From Cryomorphaceae bacterium (lineage in GTDB: Bacteria; Bacteroidota; Bacteroidia; Flavobacteriales; Schleiferiaceae), in NCBI GenBank assembly GCA_007116495.1, contig SKIJ01000017.1:1-64000 (forward strand): 64,000 bases of DNA, given 5' to 3'. Below are positions 56,132 to 64,000 of the stretch, one piece after another. The notes beneath the pieces were generated by a model, which saw only the letters and a program-made list of their open reading frames with translations, had not been told where the DNA came from and made no database searches. How positions within the stretch are numbered: the stretch's first letter is position 1; every line of letters begins with the position of its first letter. The position numbers and the translations under genes are program-made.

Positions 56132-56878
56132 ATGAAGGTACTTGTTTGCATCAGTCACGTTCCAGACACCACTGCTAAGATAAATTTCACGTCTGATCAC
56201 AAAGAGTTTGATAAGAACGGCGTGTCGTTTGTCATTAATCCTTACGATGAGTTTGGTTTGACGAGAGCAGTATGGCTTCAAGAAAAGCATGGAGCTTCGG
56301 TTACGGTTGTCAATGTAGGAACTGCAGAGACAGAACCTACATTGCGTAAAGCTCTTGCCATTGGTGCCAACGACGCCATTCGCATCAATGCTGAACCTAC
56401 AGATGGTTTTTTTGTTGCCAAACAAATTGCGCACATCGTTAAAGAAAATGGCTATGATATTGTGATTGCGGGTCGTGAATCCATTGATTACAATGGCTCA
56501 CAGGTTCCCGGTATGCTTGCGGCTATGCTCAAATGGCCTTTTGTGAATGCATGTGTTGGTTTGGAGGTTCAAGACGAAAAGGCTGAAGTGATTCGCGAAA
56601 TCGATGGTGGGAAAGAGAAAAGTGTGGTCTCATTGCCTGCGGTCATTGCCGGACAAAAGGGTTTGGTTGAAGAGAAAGATCTAAAAATTCCTAATATGCG
56701 TGGCATCATGCAGGCGCGTACCAAACCATTAAACGTTGTTGAGCCTGTAGACTCAGACGTCAAAACCGCGGCGGTTCATTACGAAAAACCTGCACCAAAA
56801 GGTGATTGCAAAATGATAGATGCCGAGAATGTTGCGGAGCTGGTAGATCTCTTGCACAACGAAGCTAAAGTCATATAA
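56132..56878 (+). CDS. etfB: Electron transfer flavoprotein beta subunit
   Basis: MKVLVCISHVPDTTAKINF; VINPYDEFGLTRAVWL; VIAGRESIDYNGSQVPGMLA. Confidence 0.96.
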   Translation: MKVLVCISHVPDTTAKINFTSDHKEFDKNGVSFVINPYDEFGLTRAVWLQEKHGASVTVVNVGTAETEPTLRKALAIGANDAIRINAEPTDGFFVAKQIAHIVKENGYDIVIAGRESIDYNGSQVPGMLAAMLKWPFVNACVGLEVQDEKAEVIREIDGGKEKSVVSLPAVIAGQKGLVEEKDLKIPNMRGIMQARTKPLNVVEPVDSDVKTAAVHYEKPAPKGDCKMIDAENVAELVDLLHNEAKVI

Positions 56879-56900
56879 AAAACAAACAAAAAAAATTGAT

Positions 56901-57863
56901 ATGAGTGTTATTGCATATGTAGAGACTTGGGAGGGTAAATTCAAAAAAACCTCATTTGAAACTGCCGCTTACGCAGCACACGTTGCCCGTGAAATGGCAA
57001 CCGACGCCGTAGCAGTGGTTATCAATGCTACGGATGATCCTTCGCAGTTGGGGAACTACGGCATTTCAAAAGTATACAGCGCATCCGATGCAGGTGATTT
57101 TAATAACTACACCTGGGCGAATACCATTGTCGCCGCAGCCAAAGAATCTGATGCTAACGGAATTGTTATCAGCGGCACATTCGGAGGTAAAATGATCGCC
57201 GGCGTTACAGCCGTTGCTTTTGACGGTGCATTGGTTTCAAACATCTCGGAAAAACCATCATCTGTAAGTCCTATGGTTGTCCGACGTTCAGCATTCTCAA
57301 GTAAGGGCTTTGTTGATTATGAAGTAAAATCAGACCGGTTTATCCTTTCCATTATTCCCAACGGAATAGGTGTACCTCAACCCGAATCCAACGCTGCGGA
57401 GGTTGTGTCCATCGATGCCGTAACCGGTGATTCTCCATCCGTTGAGGTCAAAGAGGTTGACCGTGTTAAAGGACAAATACCTTTGCCGGAAGCAGAATTG
57501 GTCGTGTCGGCGGGTAGGGGACTTAAAGATCCCGGAAATTGGAATTTGATTGAAGATTTAGCTGATGCTCTTGGTGCGTCAACTGCGTGTAGCAAACCCG
57601 TAAGTGATATGGGGTGGCGTCCGCACAGCGAGCACGTTGGGCAAACGGGTATAGCCATTAACCCCAATTTGTATATTGCCATTGGGATAAGTGGCGCCAT
57701 TCAACACCTCGCCGGGGTAAGCGCTAGTAATAAAATTGTTGTGATTAATTCTGATCCGGAAGCTCCATTCTTCAAGGCAGCGGATTACGGCATTGTTGGT
57801 GATGCCTTTGAGGTTGTTCCTAAACTAACAGAGGCAGTAAAGACGCTCAAAGCCAACCAATAG
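56901..57863 (+). CDS. etfA: Electron transfer flavoprotein alpha subunit
   Basis: VVSAGRGLKDPGNWNLIEDLADALGASTACSKPVSDMGWRPHSEHVGQTGIAINPNLYIAIGISGAIQHLAG. Confidence 0.96.
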   Translation: MSVIAYVETWEGKFKKTSFETAAYAAHVAREMATDAVAVVINATDDPSQLGNYGISKVYSASDAGDFNNYTWANTIVAAAKESDANGIVISGTFGGKMIAGVTAVAFDGALVSNISEKPSSVSPMVVRRSAFSSKGFVDYEVKSDRFILSIIPNGIGVPQPESNAAEVVSIDAVTGDSPSVEVKEVDRVKGQIPLPEAELVVSAGRGLKDPGNWNLIEDLADALGASTACSKPVSDMGWRPHSEHVGQTGIAINPNLYIAIGISGAIQHLAGVSASNKIVVINSDPEAPFFKAADYGIVGDAFEVVPKLTEAVKTLKANQ

Positions 57864-57920
57864 ATTTACCGAAAACATCGGAAATTGAATAAGCTTTTTT
57901 AATTTTGTAAACAATAAAAT

Positions 57921-57953
57921 GGGAAATGCCTTTGGTGTTTCCCCTTTTTTTTT
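57921..57953 (+). terminator. etfBA Rho-independent terminator
   Basis: GGGAAATGCC-TTT-GGTGTTTCCC (10 pairs including two G-U) followed by a nine-T run. Confidence 0.85.
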
Positions 57954-57960
57954 ATCTTTG
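57953..57960 (+). promoter_or_regulatory. -7 box TATCTTTG for the bifunctional nuclease gene
   Basis: Exact TAnnTTTG match adjoining the terminator T-run; a TTTG at 57931-57934 is 18 nt upstream. Confidence 0.5.
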
Positions 57961-57993
57961 AAATCGCGTATACACGTGACTTAAACCACTAAC

Positions 57994-58587
57994 ATGAGCA
58001 AAAAAGTTCGACTCCTCATTAAGGGGCTCTCCTATAGCCAAACGCAATCGGGTGCCTATGCTTTGGTACTCGGAGAGGAGAATGGCAATCGCAAATTACC
58101 GGTTATTATTGGTGGATTTGAAGCGCAGTCTATTGCCATTGCTCTTGAAAAAGATGTGGAGCCACCGCGTCCACTTACGCACGATCTGTTTGTCAACTTT
58201 GCGAATAAGTTTGCCATTGATCTCAAAGAAATTGTTATTCATAAATTAGAAGAGGGTGTGTTTTTTTCCATCATGGTAATGGATCAAGATGGACAAGAAG
58301 TGGTCATAGACGCACGCACATCCGATGCCGTAGCTTTGGCAATCCGATTTGATTGTCAGATATATACGTATTCTAGCATTCTCGAAAAGGCGGGTGTTGT
58401 ACTCGACGATAAAAAAGAAGCCGCTACACCTGATGAAACAACCTCGACTGCCCCAACAATGTCGCCTAAGCCTTCTTCCAACGAACGGTTAAAGTCGCTT
58501 CGTCAACAACTGGATGAGGCCGTGAAAAATGAAGATTATGAGAAGGCTGCTAAAGTCCGTGACGAGATAGACAAACTTACCTCTTGA
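57994..58587 (+). CDS. Bifunctional nuclease (DUF151) family protein with C-terminal UVR motif
   Basis: LPVIIGGFEAQSIAIALE...RPLTHDLF...DARTSDAVALAIRFDCQIY; C-terminus LKSLRQQLDEAVKNEDYEKAAKVRDEIDKL. Confidence 0.9.
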   Translation: MSKKVRLLIKGLSYSQTQSGAYALVLGEENGNRKLPVIIGGFEAQSIAIALEKDVEPPRPLTHDLFVNFANKFAIDLKEIVIHKLEEGVFFSIMVMDQDGQEVVIDARTSDAVALAIRFDCQIYTYSSILEKAGVVLDDKKEAATPDETTSTAPTMSPKPSSNERLKSLRQQLDEAVKNEDYEKAAKVRDEIDKLTS

Positions 58588-58590
58588 TCA

Positions 58591-60282
58591 ATGAGGTTTC
58601 TGTTTTTTATTATTCTCTTTGGTTGTAGTTATTTTAACATACACAGCGCTTCTTCGAAACCGGTAGGCCAATGGGAGTTCAGCACCATCACCGATGCCAA
58701 CGGCAATGAACTTTTCCCCATATCCGAGCTCGACACATTTAGCTTGCTCTCCGATGGAAGCTTTGCGTATTTTTTGCGTGCAAAAGACAGTTTGGTAGCC
58801 ACGGGTTCGTGGCTTTACAACAACGACACTCTTCGCTTGTCTTACGAACGGCCATCCGATACAGTTCGCTATTACAGAACGACATATACTGAGAGTGATT
58901 TGTTGCTTATGGAATCCGGTGTAACGTATGCGTTTACACGTAAGAATGAGAATCTGACGCCAGTGTTGGAAAGTCCACCGCAAATAGATTGGCAGTGGAC
59001 AAGTTTAGTGAAAGGGATTCTCGGACTCTCTACACTTCTCTTTATTGGTTTTTTGCTTTCCAAGCATCGCAGAAGAATTGACTGGATACTTATATTAAAA
59101 GGGTTGAGTATACAGATTCTGTTTGCCTTACTCATCCTCAAAGTGGACTTTGTAAGAGATGCGTTTGACAAAGTAAGCGGAGCGTTTGTCAAGCTGTTGT
59201 CGTTTACTCGATTTGGTTCCGATTTTCTTTTTGGTGATCTCATCAACACCGATTCGTTTGGTTACATATTTGCGTTTCAAGTATTGCCAACCATCATTTT
59301 CTTTGCCGCACTTACAAGCGTATTGTTTTACTACGGGATTCTTCAAAAAATCGTTTTTGCATTCGCGTGGGTTATGCGTAGAACGCTGAAATTAAGCGGT
59401 GCGGAAAGTCTTGCGGCAGCGGGCAATATTTTTCTCGGACAAACGGAATCCCCATTATTGATTAAACCGTATTTGGAACGCATGACCATGTCGGAGTTGC
59501 TCTGCGTAATGACGGGTGGTATGGCTACCATAGCGGGAGGAGTGCTTGCGGCATACATTGGGTTTCTGGGAGGTACAGATGTCGTAGGTCAGGTATTTTT
59601 TGCCAAGCATCTTATCGCAGCATCAGTAATGAGTGCTCCTGCGGCAATTGTTTCCGCAAAATTGTTGTATCCGGAAACCGAACGCATTTCTTCAGAAATG
59701 AACGTATCGAGTGATCGCATTGGAAGCAATGCCTTGGAAGCCATATCAAATGGCACAACTGATGGATTGCGATTGGCCATCAATGTGGGAGCAATGCTCT
59801 TGGTGTTTATTTCGTTTATTGCCATGTTTAATTTTTTGTTTCGCGATGGGTTGGGTGCATTGTTGGGCGTAAATGAATTGATTAATGATTTTACCAATGG
59901 ACAGTACGACGGCTTGTCGCTGGAGTTTGTGTTGGGGTATCTTTTGGCTCCCCTTACATGGCTGATGGGCGTTGCAGCAGAAGACATCGTGTTGGTAGGA
60001 CAGCTGTTGGGTGAAAAAACCGTTCTCAACGAATTTGTAGCCTATGTATCGCTGGGACAGTTGATGGAGTCCGATGCATTTGCCGATCCCAAAAGTGTAG
60101 TAATTGCTACATATATATTATGTGGTTTTAGCAACTTTGCCAGTATAGGAATTCAGATTGGGGGCATTGGAGCGCTCGCGCCATCGCGGAGAGGTGACCT
60201 TAGTCGTTTGGGCATACGTGCATTGATTGCGGGAACGTTTGCGTCGCTTTTTACCGCTGTAGTGGTGGGGATGATGATATAG
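58591..60282 (+). CDS. NupC/CNT-family nucleoside transporter with N-terminal lipocalin-like domain
   Basis: N-terminal GQWEFSTITDANGNELFPISELDTFSLLSDGSFAYFL...TGSWLYNNDTLRLSY; CNT core GAESLAAAGNIFLGQTESPLLIKPYLERMTMSELLCVMTGGMATIAGGVLAAYI. Confidence 0.9.
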   Translation: MRFLFFIILFGCSYFNIHSASSKPVGQWEFSTITDANGNELFPISELDTFSLLSDGSFAYFLRAKDSLVATGSWLYNNDTLRLSYERPSDTVRYYRTTYTESDLLLMESGVTYAFTRKNENLTPVLESPPQIDWQWTSLVKGILGLSTLLFIGFLLSKHRRRIDWILILKGLSIQILFALLILKVDFVRDAFDKVSGAFVKLLSFTRFGSDFLFGDLINTDSFGYIFAFQVLPTIIFFAALTSVLFYYGILQKIVFAFAWVMRRTLKLSGAESLAAAGNIFLGQTESPLLIKPYLERMTMSELLCVMTGGMATIAGGVLAAYIGFLGGTDVVGQVFFAKHLIAASVMSAPAAIVSAKLLYPETERISSEMNVSSDRIGSNALEAISNGTTDGLRLAINVGAMLLVFISFIAMFNFLFRDGLGALLGVNELINDFTNGQYDGLSLEFVLGYLLAPLTWLMGVAAEDIVLVGQLLGEKTVLNEFVAYVSLGQLMESDAFADPKSVVIATYILCGFSNFASIGIQIGGIGALAPSRRGDLSRLGIRALIAGTFASLFTAVVVGMMI

Positions 60283-60368
60283 TGTTGTGTCTTACTTTTG
60301 TGCAACGCAAACAACAGCCATATTTCCGTTGTTTTTTAATGTCAACGAATACAATAAACTCATTTTAT

Positions 60369-61526
60369 ATGCGATTTTTTTCATCCAAAAAAAAACAAAG
60401 CAACGACAATTTTTTACGAAACAGTGAAAAAAAGGGACGTCCGCGTTTTCACACACTAATCATAAAAGACGTTCGCAGAGAAACTGCCGATTGTGTCTCC
60501 ATTTCGTTTGAGGTTCCCGATGCTCTCAAAGAAGATTACCGATTTTACCCCGGTCAATACTTAACCCTTCGCACCACCATAAATGGTGAAGATGTTCGTC
60601 GTTCTTATTCCATCTGCAGCAGTCCACTAAAGGAAGATTTGCGGGTGGCTGTTAAAAAACTGGAAGGGGGGCTTTTTTCTACTTATGCCAATGAAGAGCT
60701 TGCCGCTGGTCAACAGTTAGACGTGATGACTCCGGAGGGCAATTTCACAACCTCCATCGATGAAACACATAAAAATCATTACGTAGCATTTGCAGCAGGT
60801 TCAGGTATCACGCCAATCATGAGTTTGATGAAGACCATTTTAGAAAAAGAATCCGATAGCAGATTCACGTTGTTCTTTGGCAACCGCACTACCAATTCCA
60901 TTATTTTTCGCGACACCATTGATGAGTTGAAGAACACGTATATGGAGCGCTTGCGCGTTCATCACATATTGAGCCGTGAAGATCAAGGAAGCGATTTGCT
61001 AAAAGGACACATCGACGAGGAGAAATGCCGCGCTTACGCCAGTACGTTTTTCGACACCAATGATGTGACGCGCTTCTTTATTTGTGGCCCTGAGGGCATG
61101 ATTGTTTCCCTCGATGCAACGTTAAAAGAGTTAGGTGTTCCCAATGAGGCCATTACATTTGAATTGTTTACAACAAGCAAAGCCGAACAAGCAACAGGCG
61201 TAGAGGATACACCTAAGAGTGAATCGCGCAGCGACGCACCCAGCGATGTTTCCCAAGTAACGGTCATCCTTGATGGTGAAGAAACACATTTTGATTTGGC
61301 GTACGATGGTGATACAATCGTAGACGCTGCCATGGATGCCGGTTCAGACGTGCCATTTAGCTGCAAAGGCGCTGTTTGCTGCACATGTCGTGCACGTGTT
61401 CTGGAGGGTGAAGTGGAAATGGATATGAACTATGCGTTGGAGCCTGATGAGGTAGAAGACGGATACGTTTTAACCTGTCAAACACATCCCCGCAGTAAAA
61501 AGGTAGTAATTTCATTCGACGACTAG
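60369..61526 (+). CDS. Ferredoxin-NAD(P)H reductase with C-terminal 2Fe-2S domain (PaaE/HCP-reductase-like)
   Basis: FYPGQYLTLRTTINGEDVRRSYSICSSP, AFAAGSGITPIMSLMKTIL, CKGAVCCTCRARVLEG. Earlier in-frame starts exist to 60282. Confidence 0.92.
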   Translation: MRFFSSKKKQSNDNFLRNSEKKGRPRFHTLIIKDVRRETADCVSISFEVPDALKEDYRFYPGQYLTLRTTINGEDVRRSYSICSSPLKEDLRVAVKKLEGGLFSTYANEELAAGQQLDVMTPEGNFTTSIDETHKNHYVAFAAGSGITPIMSLMKTILEKESDSRFTLFFGNRTTNSIIFRDTIDELKNTYMERLRVHHILSREDQGSDLLKGHIDEEKCRAYASTFFDTNDVTRFFICGPEGMIVSLDATLKELGVPNEAITFELFTTSKAEQATGVEDTPKSESRSDAPSDVSQVTVILDGEETHFDLAYDGDTIVDAAMDAGSDVPFSCKGAVCCTCRARVLEGEVEMDMNYALEPDEVEDGYVLTCQTHPRSKKVVISFDD

Positions 61527-61690
61527 TAGAGACATTGCATGCAATGTCTCCCAAGCACAACCGTGCCGTGGTATAAATGTTTTGTTACCTGCAATGTCTC
61601 CCAAGCACAACCGTGCCGTGGTATAGTTGTTTTGTTACCTGCAATGTCTCCCAAACACGACCGTGCTGTCGTATAAATGTTTTGTTACCT
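61526..61690. repeat. Palindrome GAGACATTGCATGCAATGTCTC leading into three tandem 50-bp repeats
   Basis: Palindrome at 61529-61550; units gcaatgtctcccaagcacaaccgtgccgtggtataaatgttttgttacct at 61541-61590, 61591-61640 and 61641-61690 (third copy diverged). Confidence 0.92.
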
Positions 61691-61727
61691 GAACCATGTA
61701 TACCGCGTTTTTACAAAACCCATTGTA

Positions 61728-62165
61728 TCAATTAAAAACATGCAATCGATTTCCCATAAAGCGTACCCGGTAAAATTTTAGGGGAACCGATTCGTTGTCA
61801 CCTATAGCTGAGCCATCGTATAAAAGATATTGCGAACTGTCGCAGGCGCAATAGCCGTACATCATATCGTCTTCGATGAATATCCTGCCGCATTCACGAT
61901 CCCAGTGAACCGGGCATGCACGGTCAAAAACGGCAAAGTCTTCTGAACTTTGCGATAAGAATCGACGGTAAACTATCAATCCTTTATACCCCCCTTCATG
62001 GTAGATGGCACCTCCTGGATTTTGCAGTGGTAGGCTAGAAGGTATGTTAAGGGATATATATGTGTCAACAAAAACTTCCGGGATGGGATGTTGTTCTCTA
62101 CGACAGCCCATCAGTGCAACTGTTACCACGAATAGAAAAAGAGTTGTTTTTCGTCGATTTATCAT
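61728..62165 (-). CDS. Lipoprotein with a degenerate Rieske-like domain
   Basis: Lipobox VTVALMGCRRE; AVFDRACPVHWDRECGRIFIEDDMMYGYCACDSSQYLLYDGSAIGD...LKFYRVRFMGNRLHVFN follows a Rieske-like layout without CxH/CxxH ligands. Confidence 0.6.
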   Translation of the reverse strand: MINRRKTTLFLFVVTVALMGCRREQHPIPEVFVDTYISLNIPSSLPLQNPGGAIYHEGGYKGLIVYRRFLSQSSEDFAVFDRACPVHWDRECGRIFIEDDMMYGYCACDSSQYLLYDGSAIGDNESVPLKFYRVRFMGNRLHVFN

Positions 62166-62351
62166 CGTTTAGTTGTTCCAATAAGTGTTAAATGATAACT
62201 CCAAAAGAGCAAATTTAGTGTAATTCACTGATAATTCAATGCAAATTTGGTTCCAAATACAAAAAAAAGAGCTTCATTTTCAAATTGTTAAAACCAATTC
62301 ACAAAAAACATTAACAAACCTTTTGGCTGTAAAAAAAATAACTCGTTATTT

Positions 62352-62359
62352 TACATTTG
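62352..62359 (+). promoter_or_regulatory. -7 box TACATTTG upstream of the TonB-dependent receptor
   Basis: Exact TAnnTTTG match 31 nt before the ATG at 62390. Confidence 0.45.
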
Positions 62360-62389
62360 GTTTAAAGGTAGATATTAATACGTTTATTC

Positions 62390-64000
62390 ATGACTAAAAA
62401 ATTACTAAGTCTGCTCTTTGTTTGCAGCACCGTGTTGGCTTTTGCACAACAACGTCCTGGTTCGATACGAGGAAAGGTTACCGATGCGACGACTGGTGAT
62501 CCGGTTTCGTTTGCTACGGTAGTTGTTAAAGACCGTGCCGATAATGTTATCCGCTCACAGGACGCAGATTTGGATGGTAATTACAACATCAACCCGTTGG
62601 ATGTTGGTACATATAATGTGGAAATTTCATTTATGGGATATTCTACGATTGTATTAGAAGGCATTCAAGTCAACCCCAACGTCGCCACGGTTCAAAATTT
62701 TAAAATGAGCCAGTCTGCTACCGATATCGATGTTATTGAAATCATTGAGTACGATAAGCCGCTTATCAATACAGATCCGGTAACTCGTGTTACTGATAAA
62801 GAAATTGGTGAAATGGCTGTGCGTGAAATTACCAATATCGCTGCACAAACGGCTGGTGTATACGCTGCAGATGATGGATCTGCGCCTATCATACGTGGCT
62901 CACGTTCCAATACTACCGTTTACTTTATTGATGGTGTAAAAGTGCGCGGCTCACTTCAATTGCCACAAAATGCCATCCAGCAAACAGAAGTTTACACGGG
63001 TGGACTGCCCGCTCAGTATGGTGACGCCACAGGTGGTGTCATATCAACAACAACTAAAGGACCCTCTCCATTGTTTTTTGGGTCGGGTGAAATACTAACA
63101 TCATCTCCTTTCGATGACTACCATTACAATCTTGGTGCTTTTACTCTCGGTGGTCCTCTTCTTAAAAGCAAAGACAAAAAGCGAACGCTGGTTGGTTTTT
63201 TGTTTGCAGGTGAGTATCAATTTCAAAATGATCCTCGACCAGGTTCTCCACAGTTTCAGGTTAACCCCGGAGTGTTAGATGACATTCGCGCAAATCCGGT
63301 ACGCGCAGCAGGTCCTGGCCAAGGTGTTGTTTCTAACGCCAACTTTGTGACTATGAATGAGCTAGAAGAGATATCTTCTCGTCTTAATGTACAAAACCAA
63401 GACATACGCTTAACCGGAAATGTAAATATCTCCCTTACCGAAACTACGAGTCTAGCTTTAGGTGGTCGTTTTGTTTACTCCGACGGTACACAATCTAATC
63501 GTTTTCATTCATTATTTAACTACAGAAATTTTGCGGAATTCCAAAATATGGACTGGGCCGTTTTTGCACGTGTAACCCAGCGATTTAATTCTGATGGCGA
63601 AAACCGCAATAGTTTGTTGCAAAACGTTTTTGTTAGTTTAAATGTCGACTATACGCGTAACACCCGAATCATTCAAGATCCCAATCACCGCGACAACGTA
63701 TTCGCTTACGGGCATGTTGGTACATTTGATTTGGAGTCTGACTTTGCCTACCAATTTGGACGCGACGAATCCACTGGTCTAACGGGTTTTAGAGCAATAT
63801 CCCCAAGACCCATTAGCACGTCTTTTACGCCAAGTCCTTACAATCCTGAGCTCGCTGCTTACACATCGTTCCTCTACGATGCTGTTGCTGCCAATCCATT
63901 GCTGGGTAGTACCAGAAACTTTGACGATATTCGCGCCGGTAACGGGTTGATCAACGGTGACCAACCTCTCCCCGTTTATGGTTTGTGGGGTAATGTAGGT
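62390..64000 (+). CDS. TonB-dependent receptor with N-terminal CarboxypepD_reg-like domain, truncated at the window end
   Basis: MTKKLLSLLFVCSTVLAFAQQRPGSIRGKVTDATTGDPVSFATVVVKD...APIIRGSRSNTTVYFIDGVKVRGSLQLPQNAIQQTEVYTGGLPAQYGDATGGVISTTTKG. Open to the window end, so absent from the ORF track. Confidence 0.93.
   Translation, partial: MTKKLLSLLFVCSTVLAFAQQRPGSIRGKVTDATTGDPVSFATVVVKDRADNVIRSQDADLDGNYNINPLDVGTYNVEISFMGYSTIVLEGIQVNPNVATVQNFKMSQSATDIDVIEIIEYDKPLINTDPVTRVTDKEIGEMAVREITNIAAQTAGVYAADDGSAPIIRGSRSNTTVYFIDGVKVRGSLQLPQNAIQQTEVYTGGLPAQYGDATGGVISTTTKGPSPLFFGSGEILTSSPFDDYHYNLGAFTLGGPLLKSKDKKRTLVGFLFAGEYQFQNDPRPGSPQFQVNPGVLDDIRANPVRAAGPGQGVVSNANFVTMNELEEISSRLNVQNQDIRLTGNVNISLTETTSLALGGRFVYSDGTQSNRFHSLFNYRNFAEFQNMDWAVFARVTQRFNSDGENRNSLLQNVFVSLNVDYTRNTRIIQDPNHRDNVFAYGHVGTFDLESDFAYQFGRDESTGLTGFRAISPRPISTSFTPSPYNPELAAYTSFLYDAVAANPLLGSTRNFDDIRAGNGLINGDQPLPVYGLWGNVG

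Noticed and set aside
56921-56928. GTAGAGAC in the etfA coding region as a third member of the palindrome family
   Set aside because: Only a single 8-mer with no matching right half; coding sequence explains it.
61541-61690. CRISPR-like tandem array
   Set aside because: Units are contiguous 50-bp repeats with no unique spacers and no cas genes nearby.
1-64000. tRNA, rRNA, prophage, secretion-toxin or classical defence island
   Set aside because: No cloverleaf, rRNA-like sequence, integrase, phage structural gene or defence-type gene cluster was recognised on reading, although small ncRNAs could be missed without covariance search.

Overview
The window looks like a compact chromosomal segment from a Bacteroidota organism, probably a marine Flavobacteriales relative. 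The basis is T9SS C-terminal sorting domains, TAnnTTTG -7 boxes, a CarboxypepD-reg/TonB receptor, and DUF5686-, DUF4249- and WG-repeat-type proteins. I support about 48 protein-coding genes, several hairpin terminators and -7 promoter boxes, one truncated gene remnant, two intergenic palindromic repeat loci and one intragenic tandem repeat. I saw no rRNA, tRNA, CRISPR array, prophage or transposase. Most of the content is housekeeping or envelope: E1 alpha/beta fusion, pyrE, coaD, RluA-type synthase, etfBA, RND efflux operon, FeS photolyase. The observations I rate highest are: (i) five genes with a -7 box only 5-6 nt upstream of the start codon, implying leaderless mRNAs; (ii) a GTAGAGAC...GTCTCTAC palindrome family at two loci, each with iterated half-sites; (iii) a TPR / plug-less beta-barrel / orphan FtsE-like ATPase cluster; (iv) a DUF429 gene overlapping an FeS-type photolyase gene; (v) a CNT nucleoside transporter with a lipocalin-like N-terminal domain; (vi) an inverted repeat around a possible -7 box between marR and the RND operon; (vii) a promoter apparently embedded in the etfBA terminator. 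Family assignments come from reading the translations, with no database search. I cannot claim with confidence that a wholly new system is present.
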